A stretch of DNA of 59,384 bases from Acidovorax sp. MR-S7 (GTDB lineage: Bacteria; Pseudomonadota; Gammaproteobacteria; Burkholderiales; Burkholderiaceae_C): positions 1 to 59,384 of the forward strand of contig NZ_DF238984.1 of the NCBI RefSeq assembly GCF_000400995.2, given 5' to 3'. Position 1 is the stretch's first letter, and each line of letters starts with the position of its first letter. Below, one piece after another: positions 50,586-59,083 of the stretch. A model generated the notes under the pieces. That model did not search any database. It was not told the origin of the DNA and saw only the letters and a list, made by a program, of their open reading frames with translations. The position numbers and the translations under genes are program-made.

Positions 50586-51698
50586 CCCGGCGCGCGCCCG
50601 GGCCGCGTCCGGCAGCAGGCGGCGCTCCTGCAGCCGCCTGAACCACTTGCGGAACATGTCCTCGGTGTCGATGCAGGCGTGGAAGCCCGCCTGCCGGATC
50701 TTCACCGAGCTCATGATGACCGGCGCCAGCGGCCCCTCACGGCCGTGGTTCATCTGGAAGTCGGCATAGGCCGCGCCCTGGCCGATGAAGGACGCGAGGT
50801 CGCGCGGCGCAGCCAGCTGGTATTTGTCCACGATGCGCTCCCACGCCGGCTGCTGCGTGGGCAGCAGCGCGGCGAGCGACTGCGGCTCGGGCGCGCCCGC
50901 GGCCATGCCCAGCGCGTCGGCGATGGCGGGCCAGACGTTCTGCCAGACGAACACGTCGCCGTTGTCCAGGTTGAAGGTCTCGTTGCGAGCGTTGGGAGAT
51001 TCGGCGGCCCAGGCGCAGGCCTGGGCGATCAGGTCGGCGTCGATGGCCTGGTTCACGCGCGCCGGGCCGCCGGGGTAGGCCAGCGGCTGGCCCTGCTCGT
51101 GGCGCAGCCAGGCGTAGACGCCGATCGCGGGGATCGGGTTCATGTGGCTGCCCATGGCGTCGCCGAAGACGATGCGCGGGCGCATGATGCTGAAGTGCCA
51201 CGCACCGCCCGAGCGCGCCTGCCGCTCGCGCAGGAAGTCCTCCTGCAGCCAGTAGAAGTTCTCGTGCGCGTCGCGCGGCCAGCGCTCGCGCGCGGGCACG
51301 GCGATCTGCGGGTGGATGTGTACGCCGTAGGCCTTGCCGCCCTGCATGATGGTCACGTGGCGCAGCGGGCCGCCGGGGCGGTCCAGCGGCTCGACCACGT
51401 TGCGCAGCATCGCCAGGTTGATGCGCATCTGCTCCTGGTCGCGCCAGCCGCCCACCAGGCCGCCGGGCTGCTCGTAGACGGCGGCGTAGACCAAGTGGGT
51501 GATGTCGTCGCGCCCGCCCAGCGCGGCGGCGCAGGCGGCGCTGTCCTGCAGGTCGAGCTGCAGGGCTTGCGCGCCGGGCGGCGGCGCGATGGCGCGGCGC
51601 GCCACGCCGATGGCGTCCCAGCCGGGCAGGCTGGCGAAGTGGCGCAGGCACGCCTGGCCGACGACGCCCGTGGCGCCGACGATGAGGGCCGTGCTCAT
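50583..51698 (-). CDS. PRISE-like SDR (extended short-chain dehydrogenase) family oxidoreductase
   Basis: A 371-residue extended SDR. STALIVGATGVVGQACLRHF gives GxxGxxG at residues 8-14, followed by GVARR (NADP preference). THLVYAAVYEQPGGLVGGW replaces the classical NNAG. ENFYWLQEDFL supplies the YxxxD/K-like segment of the progesterone-5-beta-reductase/iridoid-synthase group, and MRPRIVFGDAMGSHMN follows. Such enzymes reduce enones. The ATG at 51698 overlaps the upstream binding-protein stop (ATGA). Confidence 0.85.
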   Translation of the reverse strand: MSTALIVGATGVVGQACLRHFASLPGWDAIGVARRAIAPPPGAQALQLDLQDSAACAAALGGRDDITHLVYAAVYEQPGGLVGGWRDQEQMRINLAMLRNVVEPLDRPGGPLRHVTIMQGGKAYGVHIHPQIAVPARERWPRDAHENFYWLQEDFLRERQARSGGAWHFSIMRPRIVFGDAMGSHMNPIPAIGVYAWLRHEQGQPLAYPGGPARVNQAIDADLIAQACAWAAESPNARNETFNLDNGDVFVWQNVWPAIADALGMAAGAPEPQSLAALLPTQQPAWERIVDKYQLAAPRDLASFIGQGAAYADFQMNHGREGPLAPVIMSSVKIRQAGFHACIDTEDMFRKWFRRLQERRLLPDAARARAG

Positions 51699-52936
51699 TT
51701 TTTCACCAGCGGGCACTTGGACTGCGGCAGCGGCAGGAAGGCCTTGTCGCCCGGCACGGTGGCGACAAGCTTGTAGTAGTCCCACGGGTACTTGGACTCG
51801 GCCTGGGATTTGACCTCGAACAGGTACATGTCGTGCACCATGCGCCCGTCCTCGCGGATGCGGCCGTTCTTGGCGAAGAAGTCGTTGATGGGCGTGGCCT
51901 TCATCTGGGCCATGACCTTGGCGGTGTCGTCGGTCTTGGCGGCCTGCACGGCCTTGAGGTAGTGCATGGTGGACGAGTAGGCGCCCGCCTGGCTCATGTT
52001 GGGCATCTTCTTCATCTTCTCGAAGTAGCGCTTGGACCAGGCGCGCGTCTCGTCGTTCATGTCCCAATAGAAGCCCTCGGTGAGCATCAGGCCCGCGGCC
52101 GTGCGCAGGCCGATGGCGTGCACGTCGTTGATGTACATGAGCAGGCCGGCCAGGGTCTGCTTGTTCTTGCCCTGGGTCAGTCCGAATTCGCGCGCGGCCT
52201 TGATGGTGTTGACCGTGTCGCCGCCCGCGTTGGCCAGCCCCACCACCTGGGCCTTGCTGCTCTGCGCGCTCAGCAGGAACGAGGCGAAGTCGGTCGCGCC
52301 GATCGGGTGCTTGGCTGCGCCCAGCACTTTGCCGCCCTGGGCCGTCACCACGGCGCTGGCCTGCTCCTGCAGGCTGTGGCCGAAGGCGTAGTCGGCGGTG
52401 ACGAAGAACCAGTCCTTGCCGCCGCGCTGGGTGATGGCGCTGGCCGTCACGTTGGCCAGGGCGTAGGTGTCGTAGACGTAGTGCACGGTGCTGGGCATGC
52501 ACAGGTCGTTGGTGAGGCGGTCCAGGCCCGGGCCGTTGAAGATGATGACCTTCTGCTTCTGCTTGGCGATCTCCAGTGCCGCCAGCGCAGGGGCGGAGAC
52601 GGCCACGTCCATGATCGCGTCCACCTTGCCGGTGTCGAACCACTCGCGCGCCTTGCTCGACGCGATGTCGGCCTTGTTCTGGTGGTCGGCCACGATCAGC
52701 TCGATCTTCTTGCCGAGCACCTGGCCGCCGAAGTCATCGATGGCCATCTGGATCGCCGCGGCGCTGCCCGGCCCGGTGATGTCGGCGAACGGGCCGTTCA
52801 GGTCGGTGAGGATGCCCAGGCGCACGACATCGTCGGAGATCTGCGCGTTCTGCGCGCCGGCCGCCGTGGCCAGCAGGGCGAGGCCGGCGCACAGCGCGCG
52901 GCAGGCGCGGCGGACGGGGGTGGAAGAGGGGTGCAT
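51695..52936 (-). CDS. ABC-type branched-chain amino-acid/amide substrate-binding protein (LivK-like)
   Basis: A 413-residue periplasmic binding protein with a signal peptide ending AGAQ (about residue 28). VVRLGILTDLNGPFADITGP, AIQMAIDDFGGQVLGKKIEL and KDWFFVTADYAFGHSLQ are typical of the type I Leu/Ile/Val group. No liv permease genes are nearby. It lies 25 bases after the cyclase gene and is coupled to the PRISE-like SDR, so its ligand may be an aromatic or keto acid handled by these enzymes (inference). Confidence 0.93.
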   Translation of the reverse strand: MHPSSTPVRRACRALCAGLALLATAAGAQNAQISDDVVRLGILTDLNGPFADITGPGSAAAIQMAIDDFGGQVLGKKIELIVADHQNKADIASSKAREWFDTGKVDAIMDVAVSAPALAALEIAKQKQKVIIFNGPGLDRLTNDLCMPSTVHYVYDTYALANVTASAITQRGGKDWFFVTADYAFGHSLQEQASAVVTAQGGKVLGAAKHPIGATDFASFLLSAQSSKAQVVGLANAGGDTVNTIKAAREFGLTQGKNKQTLAGLLMYINDVHAIGLRTAAGLMLTEGFYWDMNDETRAWSKRYFEKMKKMPNMSQAGAYSSTMHYLKAVQAAKTDDTAKVMAQMKATPINDFFAKNGRIREDGRMVHDMYLFEVKSQAESKYPWDYYKLVATVPGDKAFLPLPQSKCPLVKK

Positions 52937-52961
52937 GGTTGTCTCCTGATAGTGGTGAGGG

Positions 52962-54053
52962 TCAAAGCGTGGCGATGGGGGTGACGGGCGAGCCCACGGC
53001 GCCGGGCAGGCGCAGCGGCGGGGCGGTGAGCAGGAAGCGCGTGCGGCCGCTGGCGTGCAGCCGGTCGGCCAGCTCCTTGAGGTACCAGAGCTCGCCGAGC
53101 GGCAGCCCCAGCTTGAACAGGCAGTGCTCGTGCAGCGGCAGAACGGGGTAGGGCGAGCCGTCTTCGGGCACGCGCCGGGGCGGGTGGCGCTCCACGGCGT
53201 AGTTGTCGGCGATCAGGGCGGCGATGCCGCTGTCGGTGATCCACGCGAGCAGCTTCTCGTCGCCGCCATCGAGCGCCGCGCAGCTGTGGTGCAGCCGGTG
53301 CGCGTCGGGCTGGCGCTGCATGGACAGCACCAGCTCGGCGAAGCCCGTGCGCAGCAGCAGCATGTCGCCGGGCTCCACGGTGGCGCCGCTGAGCTCCATG
53401 GCGCGCATGAGTTCGTCGTAGCCGATGTCGCGGAAGTCCATGCCGTAGGCGCGCTCCAGGTCCACGAGCACGCCGCGCCCCTGCATGCCCTTGACGGCGA
53501 GGTGCTCCACGCCCAGCGCGCGGGCCACGCTTTCATCCGGCGGGCGGCCCTCGCAGCACACGGGCTGGTAGCGCGCGGGGGCGCCGTCCTCGCCGCGCGC
53601 GGGCAGGCCGTGGTCCTGCGGGCCCAGGATGTGCTCGTGGCCGCGGTAGCCGTTGTAGTACGTGGTGCGCAGGCGGCCGTCGCCCTCGGGGTCGAACAGC
53701 GCGCCCACGTGGGCCAGCGAGTCCCACTGCGTGGAGTACTGCAGCGACAGCAGCACCTGGTCGTCGCTGACCACGTCGGTGGCGCCCGCGTACACGTGGC
53801 CCAGCGGGAAGTTCACGTAGGGCACGTCGCCGCGCCGCGTGGGGCGCAGCACGGGCGGGTGGCGGCGCGGGTTCAGGCCGTTGCCGCCGGGGTAGTCCAG
53901 CGGCAGCGACAGGCACAGGCTCACGCCTTCGCGCACTTCCAGCGCGCCCTTGCGCACCTGCTCGGGGCCGATCAGGTTGGCGCGGCCCAGTTGGTCGTCG
54001 GGTCCGAAATCGCCCCAGTTGGAACCGGCGGGGCGTTGTCTCCATCGCTGCAT
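52962..54053 (-). CDS. Cyclase family protein (kynurenine-formamidase-like fold)
   Basis: A 363-residue protein of the metal-dependent cyclase/hydrolase family. SLQYSTQWDSLAHVGALFD holds the Asp-x-x-x-His metal pair. VEPGDMLLLRTGFAEL and FLLTAPPLRLPGAVGSPV are characteristic C-terminal motifs. Larger members (350 residues) like this one hydrolyse or cyclise polyketide or amide substrates of unknown identity. I chose the ATG at 54053 (MQRWRQRPAGSNWGDFG), which is where family conservation begins. Confidence 0.87.
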   Translation of the reverse strand: MQRWRQRPAGSNWGDFGPDDQLGRANLIGPEQVRKGALEVREGVSLCLSLPLDYPGGNGLNPRRHPPVLRPTRRGDVPYVNFPLGHVYAGATDVVSDDQVLLSLQYSTQWDSLAHVGALFDPEGDGRLRTTYYNGYRGHEHILGPQDHGLPARGEDGAPARYQPVCCEGRPPDESVARALGVEHLAVKGMQGRGVLVDLERAYGMDFRDIGYDELMRAMELSGATVEPGDMLLLRTGFAELVLSMQRQPDAHRLHHSCAALDGGDEKLLAWITDSGIAALIADNYAVERHPPRRVPEDGSPYPVLPLHEHCLFKLGLPLGELWYLKELADRLHASGRTRFLLTAPPLRLPGAVGSPVTPIATL

Positions 54054-54188
54054 GCGTTTGCCTCCTGCGCCGCATGGACGTGCGGCGGCGGAGGCAATGG
54101 TGTTGGTGCGGCGCACCGCGCGTCAAACGCCGCGCGGGAAATTTTGGTCAGTGAAATCGATTGCCGGGAAAACCCTGGCGCAAGCGGC

Positions 54189-55175
54189 TTACACGGGAGC
54201 AGGAGTTTCGTCTGCCAAAACCTGTGCGAACAGCGCGGCATCCACGTTGCCGCCCGTGAGTGGCACGCCCACGCACTGCCCGCGCAGCGCATCCTTCTCT
54301 TGCAGGGCTGCGGCGAAGGCGGCGGCACCCGCGCCCTCGGCCACGTTGTGGGTGTCGGTGAACAGGGCGCGCATGGCGGCGGCCACCTCGCCGTCGCCCA
54401 CCTGCACCAGGTGGTCCAGGTGAGGCATGAGCAGCGCCAGCGCCTGCGGATCGGCCACGCGCACGGCCATGCCGTCGGCGATGCGGGTGCTGACGGGCGC
54501 GGCCACCACTTGGCCGGCGGCGAAGGAGTCGGCATAGGTGGTGGCGTGCCGGCTCACCACGCCGACCAGGCGCACGCGGTGGCCCAGCGCGCGCTTGGCG
54601 GCCACGGCCGAGCAGGCGCCCGAGCCCAGGCCGATGGGCACGTAGGCCACCTGCATGTGCGGCACGGCGCGCAGGAACTCCCACCAGTACGTGGCCACGC
54701 CGCGCAGCAGGTCGGCATGGAAGCTGGGCACCATGTGGGCGCCGCGCTCGGCGGCGAGGTACAGGGCGTGCTCGCGCGCGGCCTGGAAATCTTCGCCGTG
54801 CTCGACGAGCTGCACGCCCAGCGCGCGCATGGCGGCGTTCTTCTCCACCGAGTTGCCGTGCGGCACGACGATGGTGCAGGCCACGCCGTGGCGGCGCGCG
54901 GCCCAGCCGATGCTCTGGCCGTGGTTGCCGCGCGTGGCGCTGATGACCTCGCGCGGCAGCGCGCCGCGCTGGGCCATCTGGCCGAAGTAGGTCAGGCCGC
55001 CGCGGATCTTGAACGCGCCTACGGGGTTGTGGTTCTCGTGCTTGACCCAGCATTCCGTGCCCAGGCGTTCGCCGAGCAGGCCCCAGCGGTACTGGGGCGT
55101 GGGCTGGAATTCCTGGTAGACGGTGCGTGCGGCGTCTTCGATGTCGGCAAGTAGGGGCAGGGAGGCGTCGGTCAT
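54189..55175 (-). CDS. Threonine/serine dehydratase-like PLP enzyme (fold type II)
   Basis: A 328-residue beta-family PLP protein. The Schiff-base Lys56 is in HNPVGAFKIRGG. SATRGNHGQSIGWAARR is the substrate loop and PIGLGSGACSAVAAKRALG is the phosphate-binding glycine loop. It lacks the regulatory ACT domain of IlvA, so it is the short catabolic form; threonine, serine or hydroxy-aspartate are possible substrates. I chose the ATG at 55175 because it overlaps the VOC-gene stop as ATGA; an ATG three codons earlier is possible. Confidence 0.92.
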   Translation of the reverse strand: MTDASLPLLADIEDAARTVYQEFQPTPQYRWGLLGERLGTECWVKHENHNPVGAFKIRGGLTYFGQMAQRGALPREVISATRGNHGQSIGWAARRHGVACTIVVPHGNSVEKNAAMRALGVQLVEHGEDFQAAREHALYLAAERGAHMVPSFHADLLRGVATYWWEFLRAVPHMQVAYVPIGLGSGACSAVAAKRALGHRVRLVGVVSRHATTYADSFAAGQVVAAPVSTRIADGMAVRVADPQALALLMPHLDHLVQVGDGEVAAAMRALFTDTHNVAEGAGAAAFAAALQEKDALRGQCVGVPLTGGNVDAALFAQVLADETPAPV

Positions 55176-55888
55176 GGGTGGCATTCGGTGGGATGGCTGG
55201 CGATGCACACGGGCCCCAGCGGCGTGTGCAGCGTGGCGGCCAGGCGGGGCGCGCCGGCCCAGTCCACGGGCACGTGCCGCAGCCCGGCGCTGGCGCAGGC
55301 GTCCGCCAGGGCGGCGGCCTGCGGGTGCTGCAGGCGCAGCGACTGCAGCTGCACGCCGCTGTCGGGCAGGCCGTGGCAGGGGTGGCGATCGCCCCATTCG
55401 ATCAGTGTGGGCAGGCAGCCGTCCATGAGCCGCTGGCCGTCCTCGCGCACGGTGATGCGCCATTCCAGCAGGCCCAGCGAGGTGGGGCGGCTGGCGGTGA
55501 TGACCTCGCCGCGCTCCACGCCGCGCGCGGCCAGCACTGCATGGCAGGCGGCGATGTCCGGCACGCAGGCCACCCAGTGGATGAGCTGCGGGCCGCTGCG
55601 GGCCACCTGCGCGTGCAGGGCCGGGTCGTCCATGTCGAACCAGCGTCTCGCGCCCATGGGCCGTGCGCTGGCAGCTCCTGGTTTGATAGCGATGATCTCC
55701 AGGTAGCTGCGCGGGTGCGCGGGGCTGGAGATATTGAGCAGCCGGTTGTGCGTGCCCATGAGCGGGTGCTCGCCGCCCTTGGCCGGGTCCACGCCCAGCG
55801 TGCGGCGGCACCAGTCGGCGCCTTCGCGCAGGTCGGCGGCCAGCACCACGAGGTGGTCGATGCCGGGGCAGCAGGATGCATCGGTCAC
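55172..55888 (-). CDS. VOC/glyoxalase-like domain protein
   Basis: A 238-residue protein with GIDHLVVLAADLREGADWC at the N-terminus, SYLEIIAIKPGA and RWFDMDDP. This is the Glyoxalase_3-like arrangement with two beta-alpha-beta modules. The GTG start at 55888 overlaps the PhzF stop (GTGA). Codons for IIAIKPGAASARP resemble a family A repeat end (GCTATCAAACCAGGAGCTGC). The catalytic role is unknown; these proteins often act on small keto or amino acids. Confidence 0.85.
   Translation of the reverse strand: MTDASCCPGIDHLVVLAADLREGADWCRRTLGVDPAKGGEHPLMGTHNRLLNISSPAHPRSYLEIIAIKPGAASARPMGARRWFDMDDPALHAQVARSGPQLIHWVACVPDIAACHAVLAARGVERGEVITASRPTSLGLLEWRITVREDGQRLMDGCLPTLIEWGDRHPCHGLPDSGVQLQSLRLQHPQAAALADACASAGLRHVPVDWAGAPRLAATLHTPLGPVCIASHPTECHP
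55664..55695 (-). repeat. Possible partial family A repeat inside the VOC gene
   Basis: On the minus strand GCTATCAAACCAGGAGCTGC followed by CAGCGC resembles the CTATNNAANNAGGAGC plus GCTGC end of family A copies such as R3. No second arm is visible, so chance similarity in coding DNA is possible. Confidence 0.35.
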
Positions 55889-56799
55889 AGCCAGACCTCC
55901 CCGTGCACGCAGGGGGCCACGTGGCCGCCCACCCACACGGTGGCGCCTTCCTGCTCCACCTGCACCAGTCCTTCCATTCCCAGGGCCACGCCCTGGCTGG
56001 CGCGGTAGGGCGCCTGGATGTGGCCTTCACCCAGCAGCCACTGCGCCAGGCTGGCATTGAAGCTGCCGGTGATGGGGTCTTCGCGCACGGTGGCGCCGGT
56101 GCGGAAGAACACGCGCACCTCCAGGTCGGGCTGCGCTGGCGACGAGGAATCGGCCTGCACGAAGGCGCGCGCCTCGCGGCTGGCGCGGCCGATCAGGGCC
56201 ACGGGCGGGCGCGGGTAGAGCGCGGCCAGGCCCACTTCCACCCCCAGGGCGTGCAGCGTGGCCAGGTCGGGCTGCAGGGCCAGCAGGCGGTCCGGGTCGT
56301 CCAGCAGCAGGGCCCAGAAGTTGGGGCCGTTGTCGAGCTGCTGGCAGGCCCGCACGTCGCCGAGCTCCAGGCCCAGTGCGCGCAGCACGGGCGCCAGCTG
56401 CTCCTCGGTGATGGGGCGGCGCACGCTGGGAGGGGCGGCGAAGGCCAGGGCGCCCTGCGCGTCCACGCGCAGTGGCACCAGGCCCTTGGCGCATTCCTGC
56501 ACCACGCGGCCGGGCTGCCGGGGCTGGCCGCCTGTGGCCAGCCAGGCGTGGCAGCTGCCCAGCGTGGGGTGGCCGGCGAACGGCAGCTCGCCGCCGGGCG
56601 TGAAGATGCGCACGCGGTAGTCGGCGCCGGGCTGCGTGGGCGGCAGCAGGAAGGTGGTCTCCGACAGGTTGGTCCAGCGCGCGAAGCGCTGCATCTCGGC
56701 GTCGGCGAGGCCCTCGCCATCGAGCACCACGGCGAGCGGGTTGCCGAGGTAGGGCGTGGGCGAGAAGACGTCGACCTGCATGAAGGGGCGTTGTTTCAT
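55885..56799 (-). CDS. PhzF family isomerase/epimerase-like protein
   Basis: A 304-residue protein with the PhzF/diaminopimelate-epimerase-like double fold. VDVFSPTPYLGNPLAVVLDG, NLSETTFLLPP (catalytic Glu region), RIFTPGGELPFAGHPTLGS and ATVREDPITGSFNASLAQWL are the hallmarks. It probably isomerises a small amino or phenazine-like acid; the true substrate is unknown. I chose the ATG at 56799, but ATG at 56781 (MQVDVF) also fits. It is coupled to the VOC gene. Confidence 0.92.
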   Translation of the reverse strand: MKQRPFMQVDVFSPTPYLGNPLAVVLDGEGLADAEMQRFARWTNLSETTFLLPPTQPGADYRVRIFTPGGELPFAGHPTLGSCHAWLATGGQPRQPGRVVQECAKGLVPLRVDAQGALAFAAPPSVRRPITEEQLAPVLRALGLELGDVRACQQLDNGPNFWALLLDDPDRLLALQPDLATLHALGVEVGLAALYPRPPVALIGRASREARAFVQADSSSPAQPDLEVRVFFRTGATVREDPITGSFNASLAQWLLGEGHIQAPYRASQGVALGMEGLVQVEQEGATVWVGGHVAPCVHGEVWL

Positions 56800-56879
56800 T
56801 TCAATTTTCCAGAGCGCTATGCATGACCCACCACCTGCGGAACTGGCGCGCCCCAGCCAGGGCCGCCGTGCAAGGGCCG

Positions 56880-56953
56880 CCCCGCCGCACGGGCGGCGTC
56901 CCCCTTCCCGTAGCGCGCAGCGCGTAGAGAGAAGGGGGAGGCGGCGTAGCCGC
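56880..56953. repeat. Multi-hairpin repeat (family B) after the aminotransferase gene
   Basis: Three stems are visible: CCCCCTTC (56900-56907) with GAAGGGGG (56931-56938), an inner CGCGC-AGCGCG element, and GCGGCGTAGCCGC (56941-56953) directly beside the aminotransferase stop. I associate similar CCCCCTGAGCGGC-type elements with Comamonadaceae gene ends. It may terminate or stabilise the aminotransferase transcript. Confidence 0.6.
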
Positions 56954-58135
56954 TCAGGGGGTTTTTGCGCGGATAGCGGCGGCCAGCGCGGCAATGCCCG
57001 AGTCGATCTGTGCCGGGCTGGCCGTCACGAACGACAGGCGCAGCGTGCGCGTATCGGCCTCGTCGGCATAGAAGGCCGCGCCGGGCACGAAGGCCACGTT
57101 GCGCTCCACGGCTGCGGGCAGCAGGTCGATGGCGCTCATGCCCTCGGGCAGGCGCACCCACAGGAACATGCCGCCGTCGGGGCGGTTCCAGGTGACGGAG
57201 AGACCTGCCATCTCGCGCTCCAGCGCGGCCAGCATGGCGTCGCGCTGCTGCTTGTAGAGCGCACGGATGGTGGGCACGTGGTGCTCCAGGAAGCCGCCCT
57301 TCATCACCTCGGCCACCATGCGCTGGTTGAAGCCGGGCGTGTGCAGGTCGGCGGCCTGCTTGGCCTGCAGCAGCTTGGGCAGCACCGCCTTGGGCGCGAC
57401 GATGAAGCCCAGGCGCAGGCCGGGCGCGAGCACCTTGGAGAAGCTGCCCAGGTAGATGCAACCCTCGGGGTTGCGCGCGGTGAGCGGCGCGGGCGGGGGC
57501 TGGTCGAACCAGAGTTCGCCGTAGGGGTTGTCCTCGACCAGCGGCACGCCCAGCTCGGCCGCCTTGGCCACCAGCGCGGCGCGGCGCGCGTCGCTCATGG
57601 TGCGGCCCGTGGGGTTCTGGAAGTTGGGCAGCACGTACATGAAGCGCGCCCTGTCCGCGCCCGTGCCGGCCTGGGCCGCGAAGTCCTCGACCACCACGCC
57701 CTCGTCGTCGCTCGCCACGCTCACCACGTGGGGCTCCATCGGCGTGAAGGCCTGCAGCGCGCCCAGGTAGGTAGGCGTCTCCACCAGCACGCGGCTGCCG
57801 GAATCGATGAGCACCTTGGCGACCAGGTCCAGGCCCTGCTGCGAGCCGGTGGTGATCAGCACCTGGTCGGGGTCGACCTGCCAGGGCAGGAAGTCGGCCA
57901 CGGCCTGGCGCAGGGGGCCGTAGCCCTCGCTGGCCGCGTACTGCAGGGCCGAGGCGCCATCCTGCCCCAGCACGGCGGCGCAGGCCTCGGCGAACTCGCG
58001 CACGGGGAAGGTCTTGGGCGAGGGTAGCCCGCCCGCCAGGCTGATGATGCCGGGCTTCTCGGTCACCTTGAGGATTTCGCGGATCACCGAGGGGTTCATC
58101 TTCTCGGCGCGTGCGGCCAGGGTCCAGTTCGTCAT
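56954..58135 (-). CDS. PLP-dependent class I/II aminotransferase (2-aminoadipate transaminase-like)
   Basis: A 393-residue fold type I aminotransferase. SLAGGLPSPKTFPV, YAASEGYGPLRQAVADFL, VLPNFQNPTGRTMS, the PLP Lys234 in YLGSFSKVLAPGLRLGF, and the C-terminal arginine in RLSFVTASP are present. The GGLP/NFQNPTG signature matches LysN/KAT II-type enzymes that transaminate aminoadipate, aromatic or branched-chain amino acids. The start at 58135 gives the normal MTNWTLAARAEKMNPS. It lies 24 bases after the EamA gene on the same strand, and hairpin repeat B follows its stop. Confidence 0.94.
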   Translation of the reverse strand: MTNWTLAARAEKMNPSVIREILKVTEKPGIISLAGGLPSPKTFPVREFAEACAAVLGQDGASALQYAASEGYGPLRQAVADFLPWQVDPDQVLITTGSQQGLDLVAKVLIDSGSRVLVETPTYLGALQAFTPMEPHVVSVASDDEGVVVEDFAAQAGTGADRARFMYVLPNFQNPTGRTMSDARRAALVAKAAELGVPLVEDNPYGELWFDQPPPAPLTARNPEGCIYLGSFSKVLAPGLRLGFIVAPKAVLPKLLQAKQAADLHTPGFNQRMVAEVMKGGFLEHHVPTIRALYKQQRDAMLAALEREMAGLSVTWNRPDGGMFLWVRLPEGMSAIDLLPAAVERNVAFVPGAAFYADEADTRTLRLSFVTASPAQIDSGIAALAAAIRAKTP

Positions 58136-58159
58136 TCAGTCATCTCCATCAACAATCCA

Positions 58160-59083
58160 CTATTTTCCGCGGGCCACGGGCATGCGCCGACCGAGGGCCA
58201 CGGTGGCCAGCACCGCCAGGCCGAAGCCCACGCTCACCGCGTCCAGCGATTCGCCGAGCAGGGGCACGGCGAACAGCATGCTCATGAAGGGCTGGGCGAG
58301 CTGCACCTGGCTCACGCGCACGGTGCCGCCCAGGGCCAGGCCCCGGTACCAGGCGAAGAAGCCCAGCCACATCGAGAACACCGCCACGTAGGCGAACCCC
58401 ACCCAGGCCGCCGCCGGCAGCGCCGTGCGCGGCCACGACAGCGCGCCCAGTGGCAGCGTGACGGGCAGCGACAGCACCAGCGCCCAGCAGATCACCGCGT
58501 CGGCGCGCATGCGCTGGGACAGCCGCGCGCCATAGCCGTAGCCCACGGCGGCGCAGGCCACGGCCGCCATCAGCAGCAGGTCGGCCGGGTGCAGTGCCAG
58601 CCCGTCCTGGCCCGAGCGCAGCAGCGCGAAGACGACGACCAGCGCCGAGCCGAGCAGCGCGCAGGCCCAGAACGCCGTGCTGGGCCGCTGGCGGTGCAGC
58701 AGCGCGCCCACGGCGGCGGTGGCCAGCGGCAGCAGGCCGATGATGACCGCCGCGTGCACCGCGCCCACGTGGCGCATGGCCACCGAGGTGAGCAGCGGGA
58801 AGCCGAACACCACGCCCAGCGCGGTGACCGCCAGCGGCCACCAGTCGGCGCGCGCGGGCAGCGGGGCGCGCTGCGCCAGCAGCAGCGCGGCCGACAGCAG
58901 CCCTGCCACGGCCGCGCGGCCCATGGCGATGAACAGGCCCGACATCAGCGGCGCCTCGGGCGTGCCCACGGCCAGCCGCGTCATGGGCAGCGTGAGAGCG
59001 AAGATGGCCACCCCCAGCAGACCGAGCAGCAGGCCACGCGATTCCTGGGCGGAGGGTTCCGCCGCAGCGGCGCGGGCCGTCAT
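58160..59083 (-). CDS. EamA/DMT family transporter
   Basis: A 307-residue protein with ten predicted transmembrane helices in two EamA repeats. LLGLLGVAIFALTLPMTRLA starts the first. FLAWYRGLA-like FFAWYRGLALGG and LAQPFMSMLFAVPLLGESLD are in the second. DMT exporters move amino acids or metabolites. The ATG at 59083 overlaps the LysE-type stop as ATGA, so two exporters and an aminotransferase are in one operon, suggesting amino-acid efflux control (inference). Confidence 0.92.
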   Translation of the reverse strand: MTARAAAAEPSAQESRGLLLGLLGVAIFALTLPMTRLAVGTPEAPLMSGLFIAMGRAAVAGLLSAALLLAQRAPLPARADWWPLAVTALGVVFGFPLLTSVAMRHVGAVHAAVIIGLLPLATAAVGALLHRQRPSTAFWACALLGSALVVVFALLRSGQDGLALHPADLLLMAAVACAAVGYGYGARLSQRMRADAVICWALVLSLPVTLPLGALSWPRTALPAAAWVGFAYVAVFSMWLGFFAWYRGLALGGTVRVSQVQLAQPFMSMLFAVPLLGESLDAVSVGFGLAVLATVALGRRMPVARGK

